Source of the DNA: Allobosea sp. BK604
Lineage (GTDB): Bacteria; Pseudomonadota; Alphaproteobacteria; Rhizobiales; Beijerinckiaceae
Reading direction: 5' to 3'
NCBI RefSeq assembly: GCF_004341515.1
Contig: NZ_SLZF01000008.1
Location: forward strand, 186,001-250,000
DNA: 64,000 nucleotides
This document shows, one piece after another, positions 1-8,230 of the stretch. Position 1 is the first letter of the stretch, and each line of letters begins with the position of its first letter. Made by a program: the position numbers and the translations under genes. Below the pieces are notes generated by a model that did not search any database, had not been told where the DNA came from, and saw only the letters and a list, made by a program, of their open reading frames with translations.

Positions 1-230
1 TCCTTCACGCATTTATTGGTGAAGCTCGTCTTGGCCGCGCCGGCGAGCTTCTTGTCGGCGGCCTGCTTGTCGCAGGCAGCGCCGACATCCTTCTCGCACT
101 TGGTCAGGAAACTGGTCTTGGCGGCGCCGGCGAGCTTCTTCTCGGTGGCCTGCGTCGTGCAACTCGCGCTCTGGGCATGGGCGAGGCTGGAGAGGCAGGT
201 CAGGGCGAGCGCTGCGATCAAGGTCTTCAT
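1..230 (-). CDS. PsiF repeat-type small exported protein (3' end cut by window)
   Basis: The visible 76 residues begin with a typical Sec signal peptide (MKTLIAALALTCLSSLAHA, cut expected after AHA). They continue with two copies of a Cys-containing repeat of the type KKLAGAAKTSF.KC.KD, which is the pattern of the PsiF repeat family, phosphate-starvation-inducible small periplasmic proteins of unknown biochemical role. The start at 230 is supported by a GAGGA ribosome binding site just upstream. The gene runs off the left edge, so its full length and C-terminus are unknown. The family assignment comes from the repeat pattern; the function is not established. Confidence 0.75.
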   Translation of the reverse strand, partial: MKTLIAALALTCLSSLAHAQSASCTTQATEKKLAGAAKTSFLTKCEKDVGAACDKQAADKKLAGAAKTSFTNKCVK

Positions 231-308
231 GATGGTCCTCCCCGAATCTGGGTTCGCCAATGATAGCAGAGGCTTGGAGAGGTGTCAGCGAAGGCGGGTC
301 GCGAAGTA

Positions 309-366
309 GAGCGGGCAGCCGCCCGCTCCTGCGATAGAATATGGCTAATGCAATTTTACCATATTC
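309..366. promoter_or_regulatory. Two inverted repeats between psiF-like gene and small membrane gene
   Basis: GAGCGGGC (309-316) pairs with GCCCGCTC (321-328) across a 4-nt loop. GAATATGG (337-344) pairs with CCATATTC (359-366) across a 14-nt AT-rich spacer. The first looks like a stem-loop and the second like an operator or promoter-region dyad. No regulator is known. Confidence 0.35.
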
Positions 367-432
367 ATTCAAATTGAGTTCACTTTCCGGCCTATAGGGT
401 GGGCCGATCGCTCTCGCGAAAGGGAGGGTATC

Positions 433-585
433 GTGAAGATTGCATGGTTGATCTGGCTGATGCGGGGCTTCATCGCCTTCGTCTTCGTGCTTTGCCTGTT
501 CGGCCCCTATGGTCTTTCGATTCTGATCGGCTGCCTCGGCCTCGGCTGCTATTTCTACAGGAACGAGGTTGGCTCGCACCTGTAG
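433..585 (+). CDS. Small membrane protein, 50 aa, unknown function
   Basis: A GTG-started reading frame of 50 codons is preceded by an excellent ribosome binding site (AGGGAGG, 5 nt upstream). The protein has a short basic N-terminus (VKIAWLIWLMR), then one or two hydrophobic stretches (roughly residues 12-26 and 28-41), and ends RNEVGSHL. This is the layout of a small inner-membrane protein. No family is recognised. A strong bidirectional-looking terminator follows and separates it from the convergent rpsD. Confidence 0.6.
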   Translation: MKIAWLIWLMRGFIAFVFVLCLFGPYGLSILIGCLGLGCYFYRNEVGSHL

Positions 586-626
586 GCAGCCAAGCCGGTC
601 GAACGGCCGGGCCTGTCGCGCAAAGG

Positions 627-656
627 AAAAGGGCGGCTCTCGCGAGCCGCCCTTTT
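627..656. terminator. Bidirectional Rho-independent terminator
   Basis: A 9-bp GC-rich stem (GGGCGGCTC 631-639 with GAGCCGCCC 644-652) has a 4-nt loop and is flanked by AAAA on the left and TTTT on the right. It sits between the convergent small membrane gene and rpsD, so it can end transcription from both sides. Confidence 0.85.
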
Positions 657-705
657 CTGATTCCGGCCAGGGCCTTGCGGCCCGGCGCTCCGATCTTGAG
701 TCAAC

Positions 706-1323
706 TCAGCGCGAGTAGAACTCGATGACCAGGTTCGGTTCCATCTGCACCGCGTAGGGCACGTCCGTCAGGGTCGGGGTGCGGGTGAAGTTGGCCGAGA
801 ACTTGGTGTGGTCGGCGTCGATATAATCCGGCACGTCACGCTCGGCGAGGGCGGCCGACTCGATGACGATGGCGAGCTGGCGCGAGCTCTCCTTGACCGC
901 GATCACGTCGCCCGGCTTGACCTGATAGGAGGCGATGTTGACGCGGCGGCCGTTCACCGTGATGTGGCCGTGGTTGATGAACTGGCGGGCGGCGAAGACC
1001 GTCGGCACGAACTTGGCGCGGTAGATCACCGCGTCGAGACGGCGCTCGAGCAGGCCGACCAGGTTCTCGCCCGAGTCGCCCTTGAGGCGGATCGCCTCGG
1101 CATAGTAGCGGCGGAACTGCTTCTCGGAGATCGAGCCGTAATAGCCCTTCAGCTTCTGCTTGGCGCGCAGCTGCGTGCCGAAGTCGGAGAGCTTGCCCTT
1201 GCGGCGCTGGCCGTGCTGGCCCGGGCCGTATTCGCGGCGGTTGACCGGGGACTTCGGACGGCCCCAGATGTTCTGACCGAGACGGCGGTCAATCTTGTAC
1301 TTCGCCTCATGGCGCTTCGACAT
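706..1323 (-). CDS. rpsD: 30S ribosomal protein S4
   Basis: This 205-aa protein ([21 protein letters not shown] at the N-terminus) has the length and sequence of alphaproteobacterial S4. S4 is a primary 16S rRNA-binding protein that nucleates assembly of the 30S body and helps control decoding accuracy. The N-terminal domain ([14 protein letters not shown]) is followed by an S4 RNA-binding domain at about residues 95-155 ([25 protein letters not shown]). An upstream in-frame extension to 1461 is rejected because S4 starts at MSKRH. It is monocistronic here, ends in a strong terminator, and has a hairpin about 120 nt upstream. Confidence 0.97.
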   Translation of the reverse strand: MSKRHEAKYKIDRRLGQNIWGRPKSPVNRREYGPGQHGQRRKGKLSDFGTQLRAKQKLKGYYGSISEKQFRRYYAEAIRLKGDSGENLVGLLERRLDAVIYRAKFVPTVFAARQFINHGHITVNGRRVNIASYQVKPGDVIAVKESSRQLAIVIESAALAERDVPDYIDADHTKFSANFTRTPTLTDVPYAVQMEPNLVIEFYSR

Positions 1324-1443
1324 GTCGCGTGTCCTCTGTGGTTCGCGAGTTGAGGACCGCGCCCTCCTGTCCCCGTGCCAGCTCGCCGCGCATCCTTGCG
1401 GATGCAGATGGCGACCTGCCATTTTTTCGAGCATCGGATTTGT

Positions 1444-1468
1444 CCGAAAAGTGCAACCCACTTTTCGG
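1444..1468. repeat. Dispersed palindrome (family A) upstream of rpsD
   Basis: CCGAAAAGTG (1444-1453) and CACTTTTCGG (1459-1468) form a perfect 10-bp stem with a 5-nt loop. The core resembles palindromes at 46.94 kb and 54.61 kb in this window (CATCGG ... CCGAAAA ... TTTTCGG ... CGATGC). The rest of 1324-1617 shows no gene. Confidence 0.6.
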
Positions 1469-1617
1469 TCCTTTGCTCCCGGGGCGACAGATCCGGCTCT
1501 GAAGTGAGCGGATCACGGGTGCGGAAAAAGCCGCGCGGCCCCGTGAGGAGCCGCGCGACGGGAGCCCTATAGGCGCAAAAGCCGGCTCAAGTCAATCGAC
1601 AGGGCAAAACCGCGCCC

Positions 1618-1866
1618 TCACCAGCGGCGGCCATAGACATGCCGGGGTCCGTGATAGGAGTGGCGCACCTGCCAGCGGCGGTGCTTGTACCAGCCATAAT
1701 GATGGCCGCGATTCCAGCCGTAATGCCGACGCGGGCCATGGTGCCAGCCGTGGTGACCATGATTTTTCTGCCAGCCATGCGGCCTGGCCTGAGCCTCCGA
1801 GCCTGCGCCGGGTCCGACGGCGGCGAGGCCAAGCGCAAGCGCCGCCATCAGCAAAAGCTTCTTCAT
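1618..1866 (-). CDS. Small exported His/Trp/Gly/Arg-rich protein, 82 aa
   Basis: The start at 1866 is fixed by an AGGAGG ribosome binding site. A signal peptide (MKKLLLMAALALGLAAVGPG...AQA) precedes a mature region of about 55 residues made almost entirely of His, Trp, Gly, Arg and Tyr (repeating HGWHHG, YGWNRGHHYGW units). Similar short secreted proteins are common in Rhizobiales and are mostly annotated hypothetical. The His density would allow metal binding, but this is inference. It lies 90 bp downstream of murI on the same strand. Confidence 0.75.
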   Translation of the reverse strand: MKKLLLMAALALGLAAVGPGAGSEAQARPHGWQKNHGHHGWHHGPRRHYGWNRGHHYGWYKHRRWQVRHSYHGPRHVYGRRW

Positions 1867-1956
1867 CGCATATCCTCCTATCCAGACCGCCGCGGGCGGT
1901 GGAGGGGAGAACGCTCGGTCGGCCAATCCGTTCCGGCCGCGAGTTGGAGCGGGACC

Positions 1957-2826
1957 TCAGTTCGCCAGCGGCATCGGCTCGAGCGATACCTGGGCCAGTC
2001 CATAGCCCGCAAGCGCGATGCGCAGCGGCCCGGTGAGGCCGGCGCCGCCGGTGAAGAGCGCCGGCGCCTCGCCTGCGACAAGGACCGGGCGCGAGGGCGA
2101 GGGGCCGATGAGTTGCGTGACACGGCGGGCGATGGCGGGCGCCGGGTCGATCCAATTGACCGGCCAGGGCGCGAGCCGGCGCATCCGTTCCAGCAACAGC
2201 GGATAATGCGTGCAGGACAGCGTCACCACATCGGTGCGCTCGCCATTGCGCTCGATGAAGCATGGGGCGATCTCGGCCAGGATCGCGTCATCGGCGACGG
2301 GCTCGCCCTTGAGCGCCGCTTCGGCCAGGCCGGCAAGACGGGTGGAGCCGACCAGCGTGACCTCGCAGGCGGCGGCATAGGTCTCGATCAGCCCGCGCGT
2401 ATAGTCGCGCGCGACCGTGCCCGGCGTCGCCAGCACCGAGATCAGGCGGCTGCGGCTCAGCTCGGCCGCGGGCTTCACCGCCGGCACGGTGCCGACGAAG
2501 GGAATGGTGAAGCGGGCCCTCAGCGTTGGCAGCACCAGCGTCGAGGCGGTATTGCAGGCGATGACCACGAGATCGGGATGGCAGCGCGCCACCAGCCGCT
2601 CCATCACCGCCAGCACGCGGTCGATCAGCTGTGCCTCGCTCAGGCGGCCATAGGGAAAGCCGGCATCGTCGGCGGCGTAGACGATCTGCGCATCCGGGCG
2701 GGCGCGGGTCACCTCCGACAGGACGGTGAGGCCGCCAAGGCCGGAATCGAAGACGAGAATCGTAGGGGTGCGCGTGATCACGGGGGAGGTGCCATAGGCC
2801 GTTCCGGCCAAAAGATCGACCCGCAT
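1957..2826 (-). CDS. murI: Glutamate racemase
   Basis: This enzyme interconverts L- and D-glutamate to supply D-Glu for peptidoglycan. The 289-aa protein carries the family's landmarks: the substrate loop DSGLGGL at residues 27-33, catalytic Cys91 in ACNTAS and catalytic Cys205 in SCTHYPLL, the two-Cys pair expected of the Asp/Glu racemase family. Length is normal. The first Met gives about 20 residues ahead of the conserved core, so a slightly later start is possible. Cytoplasmic. Confidence 0.95.
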   Translation of the reverse strand: MRVDLLAGTAYGTSPVITRTPTILVFDSGLGGLTVLSEVTRARPDAQIVYAADDAGFPYGRLSEAQLIDRVLAVMERLVARCHPDLVVIACNTASTLVLPTLRARFTIPFVGTVPAVKPAAELSRSRLISVLATPGTVARDYTRGLIETYAAACEVTLVGSTRLAGLAEAALKGEPVADDAILAEIAPCFIERNGERTDVVTLSCTHYPLLLERMRRLAPWPVNWIDPAPAIARRVTQLIGPSPSRPVLVAGEAPALFTGGAGLTGPLRIALAGYGLAQVSLEPMPLAN

Positions 2827-2921
2827 CGTCGGCGCTCGTTCTGGGCTGTGCGAAGCTTCGATTGGGCCAGAGTCGGGTTAAGGATCCGTCAAGAATGTCC
2901 TATCCGCAGCGATTCAATTTG

Positions 2922-2957
2922 ATGGACTCCGTCCATTAAATAGTTGACTTGGTCCAC
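2922..2957. promoter_or_regulatory. Tandem 15-bp operator-like dyads upstream of the MarR-GNAT gene
   Basis: Two sites share the same 6-3-6 architecture: ATGGAC-TCC-GTCCAT at 2922-2936 (perfect dyad) and GTTGAC-TTG-GTCCAC at 2943-2957 (5 of 6 positions pair). Their centres are 21 bp apart, two helical turns, and the second overlaps a TTGACT -35-like hexamer. They lie 39-74 bp before the MarR start codon, which suggests autoregulation by a MarR dimer. Confidence 0.55.
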
Positions 2958-2995
2958 TAACTGAGGCGATCCTCCTGGAGTCACGAGGATAAGCC

Positions 2996-3934
2996 ATGCC
3001 GAGCCCGAATTTGGCCGCGATCGCGGCGATCCGCCGATTCAACCGTTTCCATACCCGCTGGATCGGCGCGCTCGGCGGCAGCCTGCACGGCTCGGGCTTC
3101 GCGCTGACCGAGGCGCGGGTGCTCTACGAGCTGGCGCATCGTGACGATTGGCTCGCCAGCGAGCTGGCGCGCGAGCTCGGGCTCGATCCCGCCTATCTCT
3201 CGCGCATCCTCAAGCGCTTTGCCGCCGCGGGCTGGCTGGCGCGCGAGCGCTCGCGCGAGGATGGCCGGGCGCTACACCTGCGGCTGACCGAGAAGGGGCA
3301 TGAGGCGTTCCGGCCGCTCAGCCAGGCCTCGCAGGATCAGGCTGCGGCGATCGTGACGCGGTTGAAGCCGCAGGAGCAGGAGGCGCTGGTCGATGCGCTC
3401 GGCACGGCCGAGACGCTGCTCTCCGGCGCGCCGGCCGGACAGGCGCGGCCGATCATCCGCCCGCACCGCCCGGGCGATATCGGCTGGGTGATCTCGGCCC
3501 ATGGCCGACTCTATGCCGAGGATTATGGCTGGGACATCAGCTTCGAGGCGCTGGTTGCCGAGATCGCGGCAAAATTCCTGCACGAGTTCAGGCCGGGCAG
3601 GGAGCGCTGCTTCATCGCCGAGCTCGAAGGCGCGCGCGTGGGCTCGGCCTTCGTGGTGCGGGAGAGCGACGAGGTCGCCAAGCTCAGGCTGGTGCTGGTC
3701 GAGAAGCGGGCGCAGGGGCTCGGCCTTGGCAAGGCGCTCGTCAAGGAGGCGGTCGGCTTTGCCCGGGCGGCTGGCTACCGCCGCATGGTGCTCTGGACCA
3801 ACGACATCCTGCATGCGGCCCGCGCGATCTATATCGCCGAAGGCTTCAAGCTGGTCGCGGAGGAGCAGCACCATTCCTTCGGGCAGGACCTGGTCGGGCA
3901 GAACTGGGAGCTGGACTTCGAGGCAGGGTTGTAA
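2996..3934 (+). CDS. MarR-GNAT fusion: winged-helix regulator with acetyltransferase domain
   Basis: This 312-aa protein joins two domains. Residues about 10-145 form a MarR-type winged helix (ARVLYELAHRDDWLASELARELGLDPAYLSRILKRF, then the wing RSREDGRALHLRLTEKG). Residues about 150-312 form a GNAT N-acetyltransferase with an acetyl-CoA loop of the form RAQGLGLGKALV. MarR-GNAT fusions are known in Proteobacteria and Actinobacteria, but few have known substrates. Tandem dyads just upstream suggest autoregulation. The ligand and acetyl acceptor cannot be inferred from the neighbours, murI and a cyclic-nucleotide-domain protein. Confidence 0.9.
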   Translation: MPSPNLAAIAAIRRFNRFHTRWIGALGGSLHGSGFALTEARVLYELAHRDDWLASELARELGLDPAYLSRILKRFAAAGWLARERSREDGRALHLRLTEKGHEAFRPLSQASQDQAAAIVTRLKPQEQEALVDALGTAETLLSGAPAGQARPIIRPHRPGDIGWVISAHGRLYAEDYGWDISFEALVAEIAAKFLHEFRPGRERCFIAELEGARVGSAFVVRESDEVAKLRLVLVEKRAQGLGLGKALVKEAVGFARAAGYRRMVLWTNDILHAARAIYIAEGFKLVAEEQHHSFGQDLVGQNWELDFEAGL

Positions 3935-4018
3935 GCGAGACCGTCCGTAGCGGTTGAGCAGCGGAGGTCGACGAGCCGACTGCGCGATCCCGCTCGCGCA
4001 ATCGGTCAGCCCTGGCAC

Positions 4019-4417
4019 TCACAATGCGGAGTTCGTCGCTCGCAATCGATCGACGACTTCGGAGAGGACGTACCACACGAAATTCGGGGTCGTCTCGACC
4101 ATGTATCGGAACTGTTTAGGGTTCACCAAGGCGATCTCGCACGCCTCGGTGGCCTTCGCAGTCGCGGTGCGCTGCTTGTTGTCGATGAGCGAGACAACGC
4201 CGAACGGGCGGCCCTCACCGACCTCCTCGATGAGCTTGCCGTGGCTGCTCACCTCCACTTTTCCACGCAGAACGATGTAAGCGTAAGAGGGGTCGTCGCC
4301 CTCTCGAAAGACTGTATCACCGGCGCCGTAGTTGATGACAGTTCCCAACCCGCGGGCCAGTTGGCGAAAGTCAATTGATTTGGCGTTCGGTAAAGGATTC
4401 GAGGCAAGGCTGTTCAT
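4019..4417 (-). CDS. Stand-alone cyclic nucleotide-binding domain protein
   Basis: The 132-aa protein is essentially a single cNMP-binding fold, residues about 25-115 (YGAGDTVFREGDDPSYAYIVLRGKVEV, then VGEGRPFGVVSLIDNKQRTATAKA). The phosphate-binding cassette differs from the classical FGE...R.A form: it reads FGVVSLIDNKQRTATA and lacks the Glu, so cyclic nucleotide binding is uncertain. No helix-turn-helix or enzyme domain is attached. The start at 4417 has a GAAGGTG ribosome binding site. It may act as a partner-binding sensor; no function is established. Confidence 0.8.
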   Translation of the reverse strand: MNSLASNPLPNAKSIDFRQLARGLGTVINYGAGDTVFREGDDPSYAYIVLRGKVEVSSHGKLIEEVGEGRPFGVVSLIDNKQRTATAKATEACEIALVNPKQFRYMVETTPNFVWYVLSEVVDRLRATNSAL

Positions 4418-4623
4418 GGGGACACCTTCACCAACGAGGACGTCACCATATCGTCATAAATTGGCGCGGTGATCAAGAACGAAATCGCCAGTGGGTTCTT
4501 GAGACAAGGCCGCGCGCTTCGCGCTTCCGCCAAGCCCGAAACCTATTTCTGGCCAGTTGGCGTACGCCGTAAGAACCGGACGTTCCGAATTTTATTAAGA
4601 GATTGACAAGCGAATGCTTGGAA

Positions 4624-4833
4624 TCAGCCGTTTGCTTGCTGTCGATCGAGGGCGCCCTGCAGCTGCTCTACGCGGATGGCCAAGGCTTCCCTGGTCAGAT
4701 TGATCCCTTCGGGCGCGCCGTCTACCGACAGGAGGACGCCTCGCTCGGCCATTTCGAGCTGTTCCTGGGCAAGTTCCAGATGCTTCTTCAAGATCTGCGT
4801 GGCGCGGTCTTTGGCCGCCTGGTTCGTGTCCAT
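4624..4833 (-). CDS. Small helical protein, 69 aa, unknown
   Basis: The start at 4833 (MDTNQAAKDRATQILKKHLE...) is preceded by a GAGGG-type ribosome binding site. The protein is short, charged and predicted to be almost wholly helical (DRATQILKKHLELAQEQLEMAERG, then ALAIRVEQLQGALDRQQ), with coiled-coil character and no membrane segment or signal. No family is recognised. A longer upstream extension in this frame lacks support. Confidence 0.5.
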   Translation of the reverse strand: MDTNQAAKDRATQILKKHLELAQEQLEMAERGVLLSVDGAPEGINLTREALAIRVEQLQGALDRQQANG

Positions 4834-5059
4834 AGGGCCCTCGCTTTTTCGCTCCCGATCGAGCGAGGATCGCATAGCTGAGGCGACTCGCCAAACGTTC
4901 TGCCGTCTCCATCCGGGCGTAGCCCAAAGGAGTTGCAGGCTCGCGGTCGGGCCCTGGACCATGGAGGCGCCGAGGCCGTCAGACAGGCTTCTGCGGAACC
5001 CGCCCAGACCACGCGTCGTTGGTCTGCCGCCCAAGTGGCGAAAACCCGAAAGCGAGGCG

Positions 5060-5464
5060 ATGATGAGACTTTCCGGTGGCTGCAATTGCGGACAGGTCCG
5101 CTACGAACTCGATGGCGAGCCCCTTCGTGTCGGCATCTGCCATTGCGAGGCCTGCCGGAAGGAGTCCGGCTCGGCCTTCTCCTATTTCGGGGTCTGGCCG
5201 AGGGCCAGCACGACCCTGTCGGGCGAACTCGGCTGTTGGCAAAGCCGGGCCGGGGGCGATCGCTTCTGCCCGACATGCGGCTCGTCGCTGTTCTGCTGGA
5301 AGGACGGCTCGGACGAGATCGAAATCAAGCTCGGCACCTTGGACGGTCCGCCCAAGGCGCTTGTGCCGGGCTATGAGCTCTGGACCATCCGGCGCGAGCC
5401 GTGGCTCGCCCACCAGAAGGGCGCGGAGCAGCACACGCGTGACCGCGAGGATTCCAGCGCCTGA
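5060..5464 (+). CDS. GFA/CENP-V family zinc protein
   Basis: This 134-aa protein has the zinc ligand pattern of the glutathione-dependent formaldehyde-activating (GFA) fold: CNCG (near residue 8), CHCEACRK (near 31) and FCPTCGSSLF (near 70). Many family members do not activate formaldehyde, and there is no formaldehyde dehydrogenase nearby, so a specific activity should not be assigned. Two adjacent ATG codons (5060 and 5063) could start it; both follow GCGAGGC. Confidence 0.85.
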   Translation: MMRLSGGCNCGQVRYELDGEPLRVGICHCEACRKESGSAFSYFGVWPRASTTLSGELGCWQSRAGGDRFCPTCGSSLFCWKDGSDEIEIKLGTLDGPPKALVPGYELWTIRREPWLAHQKGAEQHTRDREDSSA

Positions 5465-5478
5465 TCTCCGCGTTTGGC

Positions 5479-6012
5479 ATGGATCGACGCGATCTCGTCA
5501 TCCTGATCGGTGACACTCCCGGTTGTCGGCTCCGGAACAGACTATTGGAGGCAGGCCTGATTTGGCGGGGGCTCTGGAAGATATGGACCATCGACAAGCC
5601 GGCGGCGCTGGGCGACTGGCTGTGGGACGTGTTCGTCGTGCAGTTCGCGGCCTTTCTGGACCGCTTCACCTGGCGGCATGTGGTCGCGCTCCTGCCATTC
5701 GTCTTTCTCGTCATTGCCTACGAGCACGGGATTCCGATTCCGCCGGAATTTGCCCTGGTCGGTGAATTGCTGGCCTATATCGATATCGTCTCGCTCCTCT
5801 TGCTGGTCGGCTTCCTGAGCCGGGCAAGCACGGTCCTCTACCTGGTCAGGCAAGCGGCGGCGCGGACGCTCAGCCTTGCCGGCCGCATGACGCAGCGGCA
5901 CGATGCGCGCCATGGACGCCAGGGAGGCGCTCGGAACCGGACGCGGCGGGGCAATGGGGGCCAGAACGATGATGACGGCGGTGCAGTTTTCCAACCGTTG
6001 GCCTGGGCCTGA
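5479..6012 (+). CDS. Hypothetical membrane protein with polar Arg/Gly tail
   Basis: The predicted 177-aa product has an amphipathic N-terminal half ([35 protein letters not shown]), one hydrophobic segment near residues 70-85 ([14 protein letters not shown]) and another near 100-115 ([14 protein letters not shown]). It ends in a basic, Gly-rich, disordered tail. No strong ribosome binding site is visible and no family was recognised. The hydrophobic centre makes coding likely, but the start and the tail are doubtful. Confidence 0.5.
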   Translation: MDRRDLVILIGDTPGCRLRNRLLEAGLIWRGLWKIWTIDKPAALGDWLWDVFVVQFAAFLDRFTWRHVVALLPFVFLVIAYEHGIPIPPEFALVGELLAYIDIVSLLLLVGFLSRASTVLYLVRQAAARTLSLAGRMTQRHDARHGRQGGARNRTRRGNGGQNDDDGGAVFQPLAWA

Positions 6013-6071
6013 CGCGCCAGAGCATTTCCGCGGCAAAGCCGGCCGAATATTGCGGCCAGGAGCAGGGTCTG

Positions 6072-6425
6072 ATGGCTAAACACAGGATCTATACGACGAG
6101 CGTCGCAAGCGTCTATCCGCTATACGTCGCCAAGGCGGAGAAGAAAGGGCGCACGAAAGCAGAGGTCGATCAGGTTTTCTCCTGGCTCACGGGGTATGAT
6201 CAAAAAGAACTGGAAGCCGAATTGGAAAAGCGGACGGATTTCGAGACGTTTTTCGCCGCTGCTCCCAAGCTCAACCCTTCGCGAAACCTCATCAAGGGCA
6301 TCGTTTGCGGTGTCCGGGTGGAGGATATCGAGGAGCCGACGATGCGGGAGATCCGCTATCTGGATAAGCTGATCGACGAACTGGCGCGGGGAAAGGCGAT
6401 GGAGAAGATTCTGCGGCAGAATTGA
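6072..6425 (+). CDS. DUF2200 family protein
   Basis: The 117-aa sequence ([40 protein letters not shown]) closely matches the conserved pattern of DUF2200, a small single-domain cytoplasmic family found in many bacteria and of unknown function. Length is normal for the family. It stands alone, convergent with the HxlR gene that follows. Confidence 0.85.
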   Translation: MAKHRIYTTSVASVYPLYVAKAEKKGRTKAEVDQVFSWLTGYDQKELEAELEKRTDFETFFAAAPKLNPSRNLIKGIVCGVRVEDIEEPTMREIRYLDKLIDELARGKAMEKILRQN

Positions 6426-6508
6426 TGCAGGGGAATCCGAAGGGGCAGCTGGCAGCGAGGGGCGCCGGAAGCGGATGGTGCTTGTTGCCTTCCGACAGTT
6501 GATCGGCG

Positions 6509-6886
6509 TCAGCTATTCCGCTCGCGAACAACGGCAGAGCAGGGCACCAGCCTGTGCTCCTCGTCGAGTTCCCTGGCGTGATGGGCGCCCCATTCGATCA
6601 GCGAATCCAGGATGGGCCTCAGGCTCTCACCGAGCGGGGTGAGCAGATACTCGATCGCCTGACGGTCTCCGGCCCTGGGTTGCCGGCTGACCAATCCGTG
6701 TTCCTCGAGCGCCCGCAGTTGCTCGATCAACACCTTCTGCGAGACGCCGACAATGCGCTGCTCGAGGTCGCAGGTCCGTTGCGGCCCGTCCAGCAGCACA
6801 TAGAGCAGGATCGCTTTCCAGCGCCCGGAGAGGACACCCAGCGCCCGCTCCACCGGCAGGCCCGGCAATCTGTTGATGATCTTCAT
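6509..6886 (-). CDS. HxlR-family transcriptional regulator
   Basis: This 125-aa protein is a single HxlR winged helix (LSGRWKAILLYVLLDGPQRTCDLEQRIVGVSQKVLIEQLRALEEHGLVSR, then the wing and EYLLTPLGESLRPIL). HxlR proteins often sense electrophiles or redox state and control an adjacent divergent oxidoreductase. Here the divergent neighbour, 84 bp away, is an Old Yellow Enzyme, which fits that arrangement. It lacks the N-terminal Cys common in redox-sensing members; the only Cys residues are in the recognition region (TCDL) and near the C-terminus. Confidence 0.9.
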   Translation of the reverse strand: MKIINRLPGLPVERALGVLSGRWKAILLYVLLDGPQRTCDLEQRIVGVSQKVLIEQLRALEEHGLVSRQPRAGDRQAIEYLLTPLGESLRPILDSLIEWGAHHARELDEEHRLVPCSAVVRERNS

Positions 6887-6970
6887 GCGCCACCACTGAC
6901 CAAACGGTTCGTAGATGGGGATGGCTAGCGGAGATTAAACCGTCGATCCAAGTCAACCAGAGGCAGATCG

Positions 6971-8131
6971 ATGGCAAACCTGTTCGAATCTCAAATGCTT
7001 GGCGGCACCGTTTCGCTGAAGAACCGCATCGTCATGCCGCCCATGACGCGCACCCGCACATCCGAGGGCGACATCCCCAACCAGCTGATGGCGACCTATT
7101 ACGGCCAGCGAGCCGGAGCCGGCCTGATTGTCGCCGAGGTGGCCGACGTCGCGCCGTCCAGCAATGGCTACGCCATGACGCCGGGCATCTACACGCAGGC
7201 CCAGTTGCAGGGCTGGCGTCTGGTGACCGATGAGGTCCATCGCAAGGACGGCACCATCTTCCTGCAGATCTGGCATGTCGGCAGAATGGCCCATCCCTCG
7301 CTCATGCCGAATGGAGAGGCGCCCTGGGGCGTGACCGAGGCACGGGCCGAGGGCTCGGATGTCTTCGCCCATGATGCCGAGGGCAAGCTCGGCTACATGC
7401 GGGCGGGCACGCCGCGCCGCCTCGAGACGGAAGAGGTATCGGCCCTGGTCGGCACCTTCGCCCAGGCCTTCGCCAACGCGCGCCAGGCCGGCTTCGACGG
7501 CGTCGAGCTCCACGCGGCCAATGGCTATCTGTTCGACCAGTTCATGAACTCGGTGCTGAACACGCGCACCGATCGCTATGGCGGCGGCAGTGTCGAGGAT
7601 CGCACGCGGTTCCTGATGGAAGCCGTCGATGCGGCGGTTCGCGAATTGGGCCCGGGACGCGTCGGCGTCCGCCTCGCCCCGTTCGGCACGTTCAACTCCA
7701 TGCCGGAGGACCCGCTCGCTGAAGAGACATTGCTGTACCTCGCCGAGCAATTGGGCCGCCGCGGTGTCGCCTATATGCACCTGGTCTACGAGCTCATGCC
7801 CAAGGGGAACATGGAGAGCGCGACCTTCGAGAAGCTCCATCTCGACCATGCGGTGCTTGCCAAGGTGCGGGCGGCGTTTCCGGGCGCGATCATCTGGTGC
7901 GGTGGCTTCACCAGCCGTGAAGGCGCTCAGGACGCGCTCGACACCGGGCTGGTGGACCTGATCGCCTTCGGCAGGCCCTTTATCGGAAATCCGGACTTGC
8001 CCGAGCGCCTCAGGCACGGCTGGCCGATAGCGGTGGCGGACCGATCGACCTATTATACGCGCCGCGGCGAGGTGGGTTACACCGACTTCCCGGCCTATCG
8101 GATCGAGAGCGCTGCATGCGAGGCAGCCTGA
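6971..8131 (+). CDS. Old Yellow Enzyme family flavin oxidoreductase (NemA-like)
   Basis: This 386-aa FMN-dependent enzyme reduces activated C=C bonds or nitro compounds with NAD(P)H. The substrate-anchoring pair appears as HAANGYLFDQF (His and Asn, the OYE1/NemA-type HxxN motif), and the flavin-binding segments KNRIVMPPMTR at the N-terminus and GRPFIGNPDLPERL near the C-terminus are intact. Full length for the NemA/XenB group. It is divergent from the HxlR regulator, and an HD-domain gene follows 99 bp downstream, probably co-transcribed. Confidence 0.92.
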   Translation: MANLFESQMLGGTVSLKNRIVMPPMTRTRTSEGDIPNQLMATYYGQRAGAGLIVAEVADVAPSSNGYAMTPGIYTQAQLQGWRLVTDEVHRKDGTIFLQIWHVGRMAHPSLMPNGEAPWGVTEARAEGSDVFAHDAEGKLGYMRAGTPRRLETEEVSALVGTFAQAFANARQAGFDGVELHAANGYLFDQFMNSVLNTRTDRYGGGSVEDRTRFLMEAVDAAVRELGPGRVGVRLAPFGTFNSMPEDPLAEETLLYLAEQLGRRGVAYMHLVYELMPKGNMESATFEKLHLDHAVLAKVRAAFPGAIIWCGGFTSREGAQDALDTGLVDLIAFGRPFIGNPDLPERLRHGWPIAVADRSTYYTRRGEVGYTDFPAYRIESAACEAA

Positions 8132-8230
8132 CTGCAACGGCGGGCCGAGCAGGCGTGCAGCACCATCTGCCGACGCCTGCCGCGTCCGGCCAACGCCGCC
8201 GCGCCACCCGCGAATCCCAAGGAAAAGCCG

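Noticed and set aside
5060-5464. Naming the small Cys-rich protein S-(hydroxymethyl)glutathione synthase
   Set aside because: The GFA fold is seen but no formaldehyde pathway gene is near and most family members lack this activity.
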